This document shows, in pieces, positions 8,975 through 17,896 of a DNA stretch of 64,000 bases (position 1 is its first letter; each line of letters opens with the position of its first letter). Source of the stretch: Bog-752 sp963799395 (GTDB taxonomy: Bacteria; Actinomycetota; Thermoleophilia; UBA2241); the NCBI GenBank assembly GCA_963799395.1, contig CAWCWZ010000012.1:4242-68241 (forward strand), written 5' to 3'. Both the position numbers and the translations under genes were made by a program. Below the pieces are notes generated by a model that saw nothing but the letters and a program-made list of their open reading frames with translations, did no database searches and had not been told where the DNA came from.

Positions 8975-11011
8975 GTGAGCGCAGGCCAGACACGCGGCCC
9001 CGAACGCGGGGTCGCGAAGACCCGAAGACCGCGGCGCCGCGGGCTCCGGCGGGCGCTCATGTTCCTCGTCCTTGCGGCCATCATCCTGCTGGTCGTGACG
9101 GTAGCGGCGGCGGCGGGCGCCGTGGCGGCCGTGACACGCAACATGCCGTCACTTGCCGAGCTCCAGTCACAAAGGGTCGCCCAGACGACCGTGATCTACG
9201 ACCGCACCGGCGCCGCGATCGCCCAGCTCCACGGTGCCACCGACCGCATCGTCGTGTCCTCCGGCCAGATCCCGCAAGCGATGAAGAACGCCACCGTGGC
9301 GGTCGAGGACAAACGCTTCTACGAACACCACGGCATCGACTTCGTCGCGGTGGCCCGAGCGCTCCTGGCCGACCTGCGGGCCGGTCACGTCGTCCAGGGC
9401 GCCAGCACGATCACCGAGCAGTACGTGAAGAACGCCTACCTTGGCAGTGAGAGTGGTCTGGTGCGCAAGATCCGCGAGGCGGTGCTCGCCTGGCAGCTCG
9501 AGGACCGCTGGTCGAAGGATCAGATCCTCACGGCCTACCTGAACACCGTGTACTACGGCTCCGGCGCCTACGGCGTGCAGGCCGCCGCGCAGACCTACTT
9601 CCACCGCAACGTCTGGCAGCTCACGTTGTCGCAGTGCGCCCTGCTCGCCGGACTGCCCCGCGACCCCACGGGCTATTCGCCGGTCTACGACCCCACCGAC
9701 GCCCTGCAGCGCCGCGACCTCGTGCTCGCGCTGATGCGCAGCCAGGGGTACATCAGCGGGCCGCAGGAGAAGGCGGCGGCCGGGGCCAGGCTCGGCGTCT
9801 TCAAGGCGCCGCCGCCCAGCCAGAAGGGTGCCGCGGCCTACTTCGTGCAGTACGTGACCGAGGAGCTCATCCGCCGCTACGGCGTGAACCAGGCTCTCGA
9901 AGGCGGTCTCAAGGTCTACACGTCGCTCGACCTGCGGCTGCAGCGCGACGCGATCGCGGCGCTCAAGAGCACGCTGCCGGCCGGGCCGGCCGGCGCCCTG
10001 GTCTCGATCGACCCGGCCACCGGCTACATCCGGGCGATGGTGGCCAGCACCGACTGGCGCACCACCAAGTTCAACCTGGCCTGGCAGGCGCGGCGCCAGC
10101 TCGGCTCGGCGATGAAGCCATTCGCCCTCGTGGCCGCCGTCGAACAGGGCGCGAACCCGGCGACCACCTACTACGACTCGATGCCCCTCCATATCTACCT
10201 CGGTCCGGGAGCGGTGCCGCCCTACTGGAACGTCAGTACCTTCTCCAACACCTACGCCGGGCCCATCAACCTGGTGCAGGCCACGTGGCAGTCCGACAAC
10301 ACGGTCTACGCGCAGCTCGCCCTCGATGTGGGGCCGGGCAGGATCGTCACGGTCGCCCACAGGATGGGCATCACGAGCCCGCTCGCGCCCTATCCATCGA
10401 TCGTCCTGGGCTCCGAGGTCGTCAACCCACTCGAGGTCGCCGACGCCTACGCGACGTTCGCCGCCGAAGGCATCCACCACGCGCCGCAGGCCATCGAGAA
10501 GGTCGTCTTTCCGAACGGCAGCGTTGAACACTCCGCCACGCCCGGCCACCGGGCGATCCCCGCCGGCGTCGCCTACGTCGTCGACAAGATCCTCGAGGGC
10601 AACACGCGCTACGGCACGGCGGCCGCCATGCCGAGCTACTACCCGGGCATCGCGGCCGGCAAGACGGGCACGACCACGAATTCGGCCGACGCCTGGTTCT
10701 GCGGCTTCGACCCGAAGCTCGCCACCGCCGTGTGGATGGGCTACCCGCAGGCGGAGGTGCCCATGCCGGGGGTCCAGGGCGCGACCTATTGCGTGCCGAT
10801 CTGGGGCAAGTACTACGAGATGGTCTTCGGCGTCCAGCCGATCGCCGACTTCGCGCAACCGGCGCAGATGCCGGTCTACAGTCCGTGGACCGGCGCGCAC
10901 GCGGTGGCGAGCCCCCAGCCGACGCCCAGCCCGACACCCAGCTCCTCGACGACGGCGACGCCGGCGCCGTCGCCGACAAGTACGCCCACACCCAAGCCGT
11001 CGTCGACCTGA
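8975..11011 (+). CDS. Class A penicillin-binding protein (GT51 plus transpeptidase)
   Basis: A 678-residue bifunctional peptidoglycan synthase with a GTG start. A basic cytoplasmic tail and one TM helix (about 27-52) precede the GT51 domain, whose catalytic Glu is E111 in VEDKRFYEHHGID. The transpeptidase domain has all three penicilloyl-serine motifs: S378-A-M-K381 (usually STFK in this family), S440-D-N442 and K563-T-G. A Pro/Thr/Ser tail of about 45 residues, rich in PTPSPTP, extends outside the membrane. It lies 12 bases after the LCP gene. Function is secure from the motifs. The SAMK active site is a conservative variant of SxxK. Confidence 0.93.
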   Translation: MSAGQTRGPERGVAKTRRPRRRGLRRALMFLVLAAIILLVVTVAAAAGAVAAVTRNMPSLAELQSQRVAQTTVIYDRTGAAIAQLHGATDRIVVSSGQIPQAMKNATVAVEDKRFYEHHGIDFVAVARALLADLRAGHVVQGASTITEQYVKNAYLGSESGLVRKIREAVLAWQLEDRWSKDQILTAYLNTVYYGSGAYGVQAAAQTYFHRNVWQLTLSQCALLAGLPRDPTGYSPVYDPTDALQRRDLVLALMRSQGYISGPQEKAAAGARLGVFKAPPPSQKGAAAYFVQYVTEELIRRYGVNQALEGGLKVYTSLDLRLQRDAIAALKSTLPAGPAGALVSIDPATGYIRAMVASTDWRTTKFNLAWQARRQLGSAMKPFALVAAVEQGANPATTYYDSMPLHIYLGPGAVPPYWNVSTFSNTYAGPINLVQATWQSDNTVYAQLALDVGPGRIVTVAHRMGITSPLAPYPSIVLGSEVVNPLEVADAYATFAAEGIHHAPQAIEKVVFPNGSVEHSATPGHRAIPAGVAYVVDKILEGNTRYGTAAAMPSYYPGIAAGKTGTTTNSADAWFCGFDPKLATAVWMGYPQAEVPMPGVQGATYCVPIWGKYYEMVFGVQPIADFAQPAQMPVYSPWTGAHAVASPQPTPSPTPSSSTTATPAPSPTSTPTPKPSST

Positions 11012-11153
11012 GAGGCGCCGCCGCCCCCTCGCCGGGCGCCGTTGCGTAGCCTGTGCGGAGAACCGGTTAAGGCTTGTTAAGAGCACGCTCGGGCCGCCGA
11101 ATGGGCTGATATCGTGTCGTCTCGGACTCGGATGTCACGGTGAGGAGACGCAT

Positions 11154-12146
11154 ATGGGTACGAGGCATGCGACCGAGGGGATCGAGCCCGACAACAGCAC
11201 TGCCGACGATGGCTGGCGCGATCTTGCGACCGGCTTCGGCGGTGGCCCGATCGCGGCGCTGGGGTCGCCGATCGCGGGCGATCCTCCCGAGGTGCCGCCG
11301 CGCCGTGGCGCACCGGCGCCGAGCGTCGACGCCGTACGCGAGTACCTGCGTGCGATCGGCAAGGTGCCGCTGCTCACCGCCGACCAGGAGGTCTCCCTCG
11401 CCAAGCGGATCGAACGGCACGACGCCGAAGCCAGGCGCAAGCTGACCGAAGCCAATCTGCGCCTCGTGGTCTCGATCGCCAAGCGCTACGTCGGCCGTGG
11501 CATCCCCCTGCTGGACCTCATCCAGGAGGGCAATCTCGGTCTGGTGCGCGCCGTCGAGAAGTTCGACTATCGCAGGGGCAACAAGTTCTCGACCTACGCC
11601 ACCTGGTGGATCCGTCAGGCGATCACCAGGGGGATCGCCGACCAGAGCCGCACCATCCGCATTCCCGTGCACATGACCGAGAAGATGAGCGGGCTGCTGC
11701 GCGTCCAGCGGCAACTGACGCTCGATCTGGGTCGCGAGCCGACCCCGGCCGAGATGGCCGCCGAGATGGGCGTCGACAGCGACAGGGTGTACGAGATGCT
11801 GAAGATCGGCCAGCAGCCCGTGAGCCTCGAGACGCCGGTCGGCGCCCAGGGCGACGCCGAGATCGGCGAGCTGATCGAAGACGCCACTGCCGTGGCCCCC
11901 CTGGAGGCCGTCGGCGAGACCCTGCGCCGGGAGCAGCTCAAGGAGATCCTCGCCAGCCTGACTCATCGGGAGCGCAGCGTGATCGAGCTTCGCTATGGGC
12001 TGCGAGACGACCGGCCCCGCACGCTCGACGAGGTCGGCCAGCGGTTCGGCCTGACTCGCGAGCGCATCCGCCAGATCGAAGCCAAGACGCTCGCCAAACT
12101 GAGGAGCTGCGGCGAGTCGCAGCGCCTGCGCGAGTGCCTCGACTGA
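11154..12146 (+). CDS. Primary-type sigma-70 factor (group 1/2)
   Basis: A 330-residue RNA polymerase sigma factor. After about 55 low-complexity residues it has region 1.2 (SVDAVREYLRAIGKVPLLT), region 2 with YATWWIRQAITRGIADQSRT, region 3 and region 4 ending in an LTRERIRQIEAK recognition helix. Region 1.1 is missing, so it could be a short RpoD/HrdB-type housekeeping factor or a non-essential group 2 paralogue. GAGGAG precedes the ATG. Between the PBP stop and this gene, GTTAA is repeated with ten-base spacing (11066-11070 and 11076-11080), a possible regulator site. It stands alone transcriptionally and is followed by a 416-bp gap. Confidence 0.92.
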   Translation: MGTRHATEGIEPDNSTADDGWRDLATGFGGGPIAALGSPIAGDPPEVPPRRGAPAPSVDAVREYLRAIGKVPLLTADQEVSLAKRIERHDAEARRKLTEANLRLVVSIAKRYVGRGIPLLDLIQEGNLGLVRAVEKFDYRRGNKFSTYATWWIRQAITRGIADQSRTIRIPVHMTEKMSGLLRVQRQLTLDLGREPTPAEMAAEMGVDSDRVYEMLKIGQQPVSLETPVGAQGDAEIGELIEDATAVAPLEAVGETLRREQLKEILASLTHRERSVIELRYGLRDDRPRTLDEVGQRFGLTRERIRQIEAKTLAKLRSCGESQRLRECLD

Positions 12147-12233
12147 CATCTCGGCGGCCTGCCGGCACGCAGTCCGGCTCCCGGCGCCCAAAGGGTTCCT
12201 GACCGGCCCGCCCGCAGCCGCGGCCGGCCGTCC

Positions 12234-12247
12234 TTGACTTTGGTCAA
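12234..12247. promoter_or_regulatory. FNR/Crp-family palindrome TTGAC-N4-GTCAA
   Basis: Perfect dyad TTGAC-TTTG-GTCAA. This is the anaerobox form recognised by FNR/FixK/DNR-type regulators (FNR consensus TTGAT-N4-ATCAA). Its centre is about 80 bases upstream of the transcription start predicted from the nearby promoter, compatible with a distal class I activator site. No such regulator gene is in the window. Confidence 0.5.
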
Positions 12248-12286
12248 GAGGACGGGCCGCGACCCTCCTCAGGCTCGTCTTCCGCG

Positions 12287-12314
12287 TTGTCACGCGTTTG
12301 CGCGATGCTAGCAT
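12287..12314 (+). promoter_or_regulatory. Candidate sigma-70 promoter for the molybdoenzyme operon
   Basis: TTGTCA (12287-12292), a 16-base spacer, then TAGCAT (12309-12314). It lies downstream of the FNR-like dyad and upstream of the operon, with no competing gene between. Hexamer match is good for this GC-rich genome. Confidence 0.45.
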
Positions 12315-12562
12315 GAGGCCGCTTGGTTAGGTGTCCTGCTCCAAGCCCTTCGCCCTACGGCGTGACAGCGCTACGGACGACGGGCCGTACCATGGACAGA
12401 CCATGGGACGTCGCGTTTGCGTGGCGGCGTCGTGGGCCGGCGTGGAAACGCGTCGACCTCCCCGTGCTTGGATAGGAGCGAGAGGACTCGCATGGCGCTC
12501 GGCTTGCCGGCGACGGCAGGCCCGGTCGCCGTCGAGGCGCGACTCGCACGGGGAGGCGGCAC

Positions 12563-15092
12563 ATGTCAGAAGACGTCCGCTCGACTGACACCCGGGAGCA
12601 GGGGGACGACCGGCCGCCGGGCTGGCGCCTGACTCGGCGGACCTTCCTCGTGGGCTGCGCCGCCGCCGCCGGGGCCGCCGCCGCCGCCGGCAAGCTCGTC
12701 GACGACACCTTTCTGGGCGGCCTGCAGCCGGCCGCGGCGGCCGCGCCCCCTGTGGTCGAGCAGCTCGTGCGCACGGGGCATTCCAACAACTGCGATGGCG
12801 CCTGCGGGCATCTCGTCCATGTCGCCGACGGCAAGGTGAAGCTTGTCGAAGGGGCGCCGTGGGGCGCCACCACGATCGACGGCCGCACCGTACCGAAGGC
12901 GTATCCGCCGCGCATCTGCCTGCGGGGCGTGTCGCAGCTCGAGAACCTCTACAGCGGCGATCGCATCAAATACCCGTACCAGCGGGTCGGCGCGCGCGGC
13001 TCGGGCCAGTGGCAGCGCATCTCCTGGGACGAGGCGACCACGATGATCGCCGACAACCTGAAGACCGTGCAGGCCAAGTACGGCAAGGACGCGGCGTGGA
13101 TCGCTCCGTACACCGGCTCGCTCGCCATCCTCGAGGGCGTCGTTGGCGCCGGCTTTCGCCTGGCCAGCGTGATCGGCGCCGCGGCGGGCGATTTCGAGGG
13201 CGACAACGAGGGCGACAGCTCGACGCCGGCCGGCTGGAACTACGTGCTCGTCGACCCGACGAACCCGAGCAACGGCGGCGGCTTCTTCGACGGACACGAA
13301 TCGACCGACTTCCTCAACGCCAAGGCGATCGTGCTGTGGGCCAACAACGTCGCCGAGACATCGATCCCGGACTGGCGCGTCATGAAGGACGCCCAGGCCC
13401 AGGGCGCCACGCTGATCGCCATCGATCCCCGGTTCACCGCCACCTCTGCCGGCTCGGACGCCTGGCTTGCGATCCGGCCCGGAACCGACACGGCTCTGAT
13501 CGACGCGGTGATCAACTACGTCATCCAGAAGAAGCTGTTCGACGCAGCCTACGTGCGCTCGTACACGGTAGCGCCGTATCTGGTCAACCCGGAGACCAAG
13601 AAGTGGCTGCGCACAGGGGACGTCGGTCTGAGCGGCGACGACTACGTCGTAGCCACGGCGTCGGGCAAGATCGCGGCGGCCAAGGGAGCACGGAACCCGC
13701 AGCTTCTGGGCACCTTCACGGCCGGCTCGCTCCAGGCGCCGACCGCGCTGCAGGTGCTGGCCGACAAGGTCGCCATCTGCACGCCCGAGTACGTCTCGTC
13801 GATCACCGACATCCCGGCGGGCGACATTCTCGCTCTGGCCGAGCTGTGGGGCGGTACGCACCCCGTCGCCGTTCGGGCCGGCTTTGCCCTGGCCCACTGG
13901 TATCGCGGCGACCTCACGATGCAGGCTCTGCTCACCTTGCAGGCGCTCACAGGCAACATCGGCGTGCACGGCGGCGGTGTCACCACCTTCGCCGGCGGCC
14001 TTACGACGACGGCTTTCGACCTGCCCGGCTTCTGGGCTCCCGAGGGCACCACCATGTTCACCGTCCTCGAGCCCATGCAGGCCTGCCAGGCCATGCTCGA
14101 ACAACAAGCCTCACCCGTTGCGCGCGGCGTGGTTCATGATCGACAACTTCGCCCAGCAGATGTCGGACCGCAACCAGGTGATCAAGGCGCTCAAGTCGCT
14201 CGACTTCCTGGTCGTGTCCGACTACGTGATGTCGGCCACGGCTGACCTTGCCGACGTCGTGCTGCCGGCCGCCACGTACATGGAGAAGACCGACCTGCTG
14301 TCGTCGAACAACTTCTACCTGCAGTACATGCCGAACATGGTGCAGCCCCTGTGGGAGTCGAAGTCCGACCTCGATGCCATCAGCCAGGTCGCCGCGAAGA
14401 TGGGGTACGGCAAGTACTTCACCAACACGGCCGACGAGTATCTGAAGGAGATCCTCCACATAGGCGATCCGAACGCCGACGGCAACGTCGTCGGGCTGAC
14501 CTGGGAGCAGCTCACGAGCGGGGCGCCTCATCTGAACACGCCGGAGCTGCCCTACGTGCCGTTCTTCGACAAGCAGTTCCCGACGAAGTCGGGCAAGATC
14601 GAGTTCTACGTCGAGATGCTGGTGCCCTACGACCAGGAGGTCTGCGACTACAAGGAGCAGATCGAGGCGGCGGCCGGTAACCCGCTCGCCAAGAAGTACC
14701 CGCTCACGTTCCTGTCGACCCACACCAAGTTCCGCACCCACTCGCAGTACTGCGATCTGGCATGGCTGAACGAGATCACCGCCAACGGTGAGGGCTTCCT
14801 TGAGATCAACCCCAAAGACGCTCAGGCGCGCGGCATCAGCGAAGGCCAGGTCGTGCGCGTGTTCAACGACCGCGGCGAGATGAAGGTCTACGCCAAGCTC
14901 ACGCAGTCGATCAAGCCCGGCGTGGTCAACTGCTACCAGGGCGGGTGGGATTCGCTCTCCGTCAAGCAGTACGTCGAGGGCCACCCCAACAACCTGACGC
15001 ACCAGATCGCCAACCCGGCCCAGTCCGTCATCCCGAACTTCCCGTCCAACGCCGCCTACTACGACTGCCTCGTGCAGGTGGAAGGAGCGTGA
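12563..15092 (+). CDS. Tat-exported DMSO-reductase-family molybdoenzyme (frameshifted near 14100)
   Basis: Catalytic subunit of a complex iron-sulfur molybdoenzyme, about 843 residues. GGGGAGG precedes the ATG. A twin-arginine signal (TRRTFLVG, residues 24-31) directs folded export. The Fe-S ligands are H73-x3-C77-x3-C81-x37-C119, ending in CLRG. A His in the first position is the NarG-like (type II) pattern. D218, in GDNEGD, lies where type II enzymes place the Asp Mo ligand. The first frame runs to about residue 512, then the sequence continues intact in the +1 frame (NNKPHPLRAAWFMIDNFAQQ...) through the molybdopterin dinucleotide-binding C-terminus. The break at 14097-14103 is a one-base insertion or a loss of two bases (GA). 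The substrate is unknown; nitrate is not implied by the neighbours. Confidence 0.85.
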
Positions 15093-15144
15093 CGGCGATG
15101 AGCGCACACGTCATGCGACGACTCTCCGAGCAAGGGGGCGAGCA

Positions 15145-15849
15145 ATGAGCACGACGTATCCGGGTGTCGACGTCCCCGACCCGGCGCTGCAAAAGGCCAC
15201 GCGCCTGGGCCTGGTGGTCGACCAGAACCGCTGCGTCGGCTGCTGGACCTGCGCGGTCGCCTGCAAGGAACAGCAGAACGTGGGCATCGGGCTGTACTGG
15301 CTGCGCGTGCTGACCGTGGGCGGCTCCTACATGGACACGCCCCAGGGCGCGTTCCCCGAGCTCACCATGAGCTACCAGCCCACCCAGTGTTTCCACTGCG
15401 ACAACCCGCCGTGCGTCAAGGCCTGTCCGACGCAGGCGACCTACAAGATGGCAAACGGCATCGTCAACGTCGACTACGAGCGCTGCATCGGCTGTCGCTA
15501 CTGCATGGTGGCCTGCCCGTACGACAACCGCGTCTTCAACTGGCGCAAGCCGGTGCAAGAGCCGCCGGCCAGCGTCACCGTCGTCGGCGAGACCCCCGCA
15601 CGACCCAAAGGCGTCGTCGAGAAGTGCACCTTCTGCGTGCAACGGGTGACCGACGGCCTGTTGCCGCGCTGCGTCATCGCCTGTCCGGCCGGAGCGCGCT
15701 TCTTCGGCGATCTCGACGATCCCAACAGCGAGGTGTCGGTGCTGCTGCGCGACCGGCCGTCGTACGTCGTGTTCCCCCAGCGCGGCACCGAGCCGAGCCT
15801 GCACTACCTCTACCCGACCGGTCCGAACGCCGCGGGAGGTGCGCTGTGA
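15145..15849 (+). CDS. Four-cluster [4Fe-4S] electron-transfer subunit
   Basis: A 234-residue DmsB/PsrB/NrfC-type subunit with four ferredoxin-like Cys groups: C-V-G-C-W-T-C...C near residue 30, C-F-H-C-D-N-P-P-C...C near 84, C-I-G-C-R-Y-C...C near 114 and C-T-F-C with a distal C...C near 157. It lacks its own signal peptide, as expected for a partner that is co-exported with the Tat-carrying catalytic subunit. It should pass electrons between the NrfD anchor and the molybdenum subunit. It starts 52 bases after the catalytic gene and overlaps the next gene by four bases (GTGA). Confidence 0.92.
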   Translation: MSTTYPGVDVPDPALQKATRLGLVVDQNRCVGCWTCAVACKEQQNVGIGLYWLRVLTVGGSYMDTPQGAFPELTMSYQPTQCFHCDNPPCVKACPTQATYKMANGIVNVDYERCIGCRYCMVACPYDNRVFNWRKPVQEPPASVTVVGETPARPKGVVEKCTFCVQRVTDGLLPRCVIACPAGARFFGDLDDPNSEVSVLLRDRPSYVVFPQRGTEPSLHYLYPTGPNAAGGAL

Positions 15850-17108
15850 GCGCCGCAACGACAGAGAGCACGCTCGCCGCGCCGGCTCCGGCGCGGGGCT
15901 CGCGCGCCCTGACCTGGTGGATCGTCGCCCTGGTCGCCCTCATCCTGCTCGGCTTCGGCGTGTGGGTCTACCAGCTCTTCCGCGGCCTGCAGATCACCAA
16001 CATGCGCGACAACGTCATCTGGGGCCTCTACATCATCAGCTTCATGTTCTTCGTGGGCCTCTCGGCGGGCGGCCTGATCATCGCCTCGGCGGGTCGCCTG
16101 TTCGGCGTCGAGCGCTTCGCGCCGATCGTGCGTCTGGCCGTCGTCGAGGCCACCGTGACCATTGCCACGGCGGCGCTGTTCATCATCCCCGACCTCGGCC
16201 ACGTGCAGCACATCTACAACCTCTTCATCCACGCCCACTGGCTCTCACCGATGATCTGGGACGTCACCGTCATCCTGATCTACCTGGTCCTGTCGCTGCT
16301 GTATGTCTGGTTGTACATGCGGCGCGACTTTGCGGCCCGCGGCAGCTGGCTGGCGCTCGGCGTCAAGGACACCGGCCAGGCCGGTCGCGACCGCGACCAT
16401 CGCCTCACCTACGGGCTGGCCTGGATAGCGCTGCCCGCCGCCGTGCTCGTGCACTCCATCACCGCCTGGATCTTCGGGCTGCAGATCTCGCGCGGCTTCT
16501 GGTATTCGGCCATCATGCCGCCGCTCTTCATCAGCTCCGCTCTGGTCTCGGGACTCGCACTCGTGACGATCATCGCCTTCGTCGTGCGGCGCAGCGGACG
16601 GGTCTCGTTCGGCGACGAGCTGGGGAGCTTCCTGGGCGGTCTGCTCGCGGTGTTCCTGGCCGTCGAGGCCTTCCTCGTGCTCTGCGAGGTCCTGGCCGGC
16701 TACTACCCGGGCATCCCGACCGACGCCGTGCACGAGCTCTTCAGCGGTCGCTACGCGCCGGGCTTCGCCGTCGAGATCGTGGTGGGGCTCGTCATCCCGT
16801 TCGTCCTCGTGGCGGTCGCCTCCTGGCGACGTCGGCCGCAGATCGTGGTCATCGCTTCGGTGCTGGCCCTGATCGGCATCTACGTGCATCGTGCCAACCT
16901 GATCGTCATCGGCCTCGGCAAGGCGCCGATCCAGCTGGCGCCCGGCACGCCACTCGGCATCCCCCAGCCCAGCGGCTCGTCGTTTGCGACCAGCAGCGTG
17001 TATTTCCCGTCGGTCTGGGAGTTCCTGATCGTGATCGGCATCGTCGCGCTTTCGGCGCTGCTGTTTACGCTCGCGGCCCTCTATCTGCCTCTTCGGGAGA
17101 AGTCCTAG
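15846..17108 (+). CDS. NrfD/PsrC-type quinone-interacting membrane subunit
   Basis: A 420-residue integral membrane protein with about nine or ten hydrophobic segments. It matches the NrfD/PsrC family: the GLYIISFMFFVGLSAGGLI stretch, a HIYNLFIHAHWLSPMIWD loop and late FAVEIVVGLVIPFVL helices. Members of this family exchange electrons with menaquinone and do not carry haem. The GTG start overlaps the preceding stop (GTGA), indicating translational coupling with the Fe-S subunit. Direction of electron flow (reductase or quinone-reducing oxidase) cannot be read from sequence. Confidence 0.9.
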   Translation: MSAATTESTLAAPAPARGSRALTWWIVALVALILLGFGVWVYQLFRGLQITNMRDNVIWGLYIISFMFFVGLSAGGLIIASAGRLFGVERFAPIVRLAVVEATVTIATAALFIIPDLGHVQHIYNLFIHAHWLSPMIWDVTVILIYLVLSLLYVWLYMRRDFAARGSWLALGVKDTGQAGRDRDHRLTYGLAWIALPAAVLVHSITAWIFGLQISRGFWYSAIMPPLFISSALVSGLALVTIIAFVVRRSGRVSFGDELGSFLGGLLAVFLAVEAFLVLCEVLAGYYPGIPTDAVHELFSGRYAPGFAVEIVVGLVIPFVLVAVASWRRRPQIVVIASVLALIGIYVHRANLIVIGLGKAPIQLAPGTPLGIPQPSGSSFATSSVYFPSVWEFLIVIGIVALSALLFTLAALYLPLREKS

Positions 17109-17111
17109 GCG

Positions 17112-17882
17112 GTGGATGTCTCAGGTCCGCGACTCCCGGACGGCGGCGCCCCTGGCACCGCGGCCGGCTCGCCGCCAGGCGAGCCGGCCGCGCGCCTGGC
17201 CGACATTTGCGCGCGGCGGGCGGCGGTCTACCAGGCGCTGGCCCTCGGCTTCGGTGAGCCGACGGCGGCCTACCTCGACGCCCTCGTTTCCGGGGAGCTG
17301 GTCGAAGGACTGCGCGAGGCGGTCGCCTGGCTGGGCGACGACGCCGCGCTGTACGAGCCGGCGCTCGCGGCGCTCTCGCGGGCTGGGGCGGCGGCGGAGC
17401 GCAGCTCCGCCGCCGCCCTGCGCTCTCTCGCCGTCGAGTACGCCCGCCTCTTCACCGGTCCCGGCCATCCGGCCGTGATGTGCTACGCCTCGCAGTACCT
17501 GGATGTCGGCGAACACCGGCCGGCGCGTCTGAACGGGGCGGCGGCGGCGTACGCCGCCGCCGCCTACCAGGCCGCCGGCGTCGCGCCGGTCGAGGCGCCG
17601 CGCGAGCTGCCCGATCACGTCACGATCGAGCTCGAGTTCCTCTTCCATCTCTGTTGCCGCGAAGAGGAGGCGTGGGCGTGCGACGACGCCGATGCGGCCC
17701 ACGGCCTGCGGTGCTCGCTCGACTCGTTCCTGCGCGAGCACGCCGAGCGCTTTCTGACCGGCTTCGCGGCCGCCGTGCGGGCGGCGTCGGCGGCCGACCT
17801 CTACAGGGCTCTGGCCGACCTGCTCGACGCCCACCTCGTCGCCGAGCTCGGTGTGCCGTTCGCCGGCGGCCGGCCCGAGTAG
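17112..17882 (+). CDS. TorD/DmsD-family molybdoenzyme chaperone
   Basis: A 256-residue all-helical cytoplasmic chaperone with a GTG start three bases after the NrfD stop. It shows the TorD family signature E-Y-A-R-L-F-x-G-P-G-H-P and the later P-D-H-V-x-x-E-L-E-F-L segment. Members bind the Tat signal and help insert the bis-MGD cofactor before export, which fits the Tat-bearing catalytic subunit three genes upstream. The first 35 residues are Pro/Gly/Ala-rich and probably disordered. Confidence 0.88.
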   Translation: MDVSGPRLPDGGAPGTAAGSPPGEPAARLADICARRAAVYQALALGFGEPTAAYLDALVSGELVEGLREAVAWLGDDAALYEPALAALSRAGAAAERSSAAALRSLAVEYARLFTGPGHPAVMCYASQYLDVGEHRPARLNGAAAAYAAAAYQAAGVAPVEAPRELPDHVTIELEFLFHLCCREEEAWACDDADAAHGLRCSLDSFLREHAERFLTGFAAAVRAASAADLYRALADLLDAHLVAELGVPFAGGRPE

Positions 17883-17896
17883 CCGGGGGACCTGGC

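Larger units (their letters stand above)
12147..12562 (+). other. 416-bp regulatory gap before the molybdoenzyme operon
   Basis: No convincing gene. The gap holds an FNR-like palindrome, a candidate -35/-10 promoter and a leader of about 240 bases. An out-of-frame short ORF starting at ATG 12492 has a good ribosome-binding sequence but overlaps the operon's first gene and is low-complexity, so I do not call it. Confidence 0.5.

Noticed and set aside
12492..12632. 46-residue ORF with GAGAGGA before its ATG, upstream of and overlapping the molybdoenzyme gene
   Set aside because: It is out of frame with the real gene, low in complexity, and has no recognisable leader-peptide or attenuator features. 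In this GC content such frames arise easily.
14097..14103. Programmed frameshifting or selenocysteine as the cause of the molybdoenzyme break
   Set aside because: There is no slippery heptamer, no in-frame TGA at the break and no downstream stem at the right distance. Similar breaks occur in many unrelated genes of the window, favouring a technical cause.
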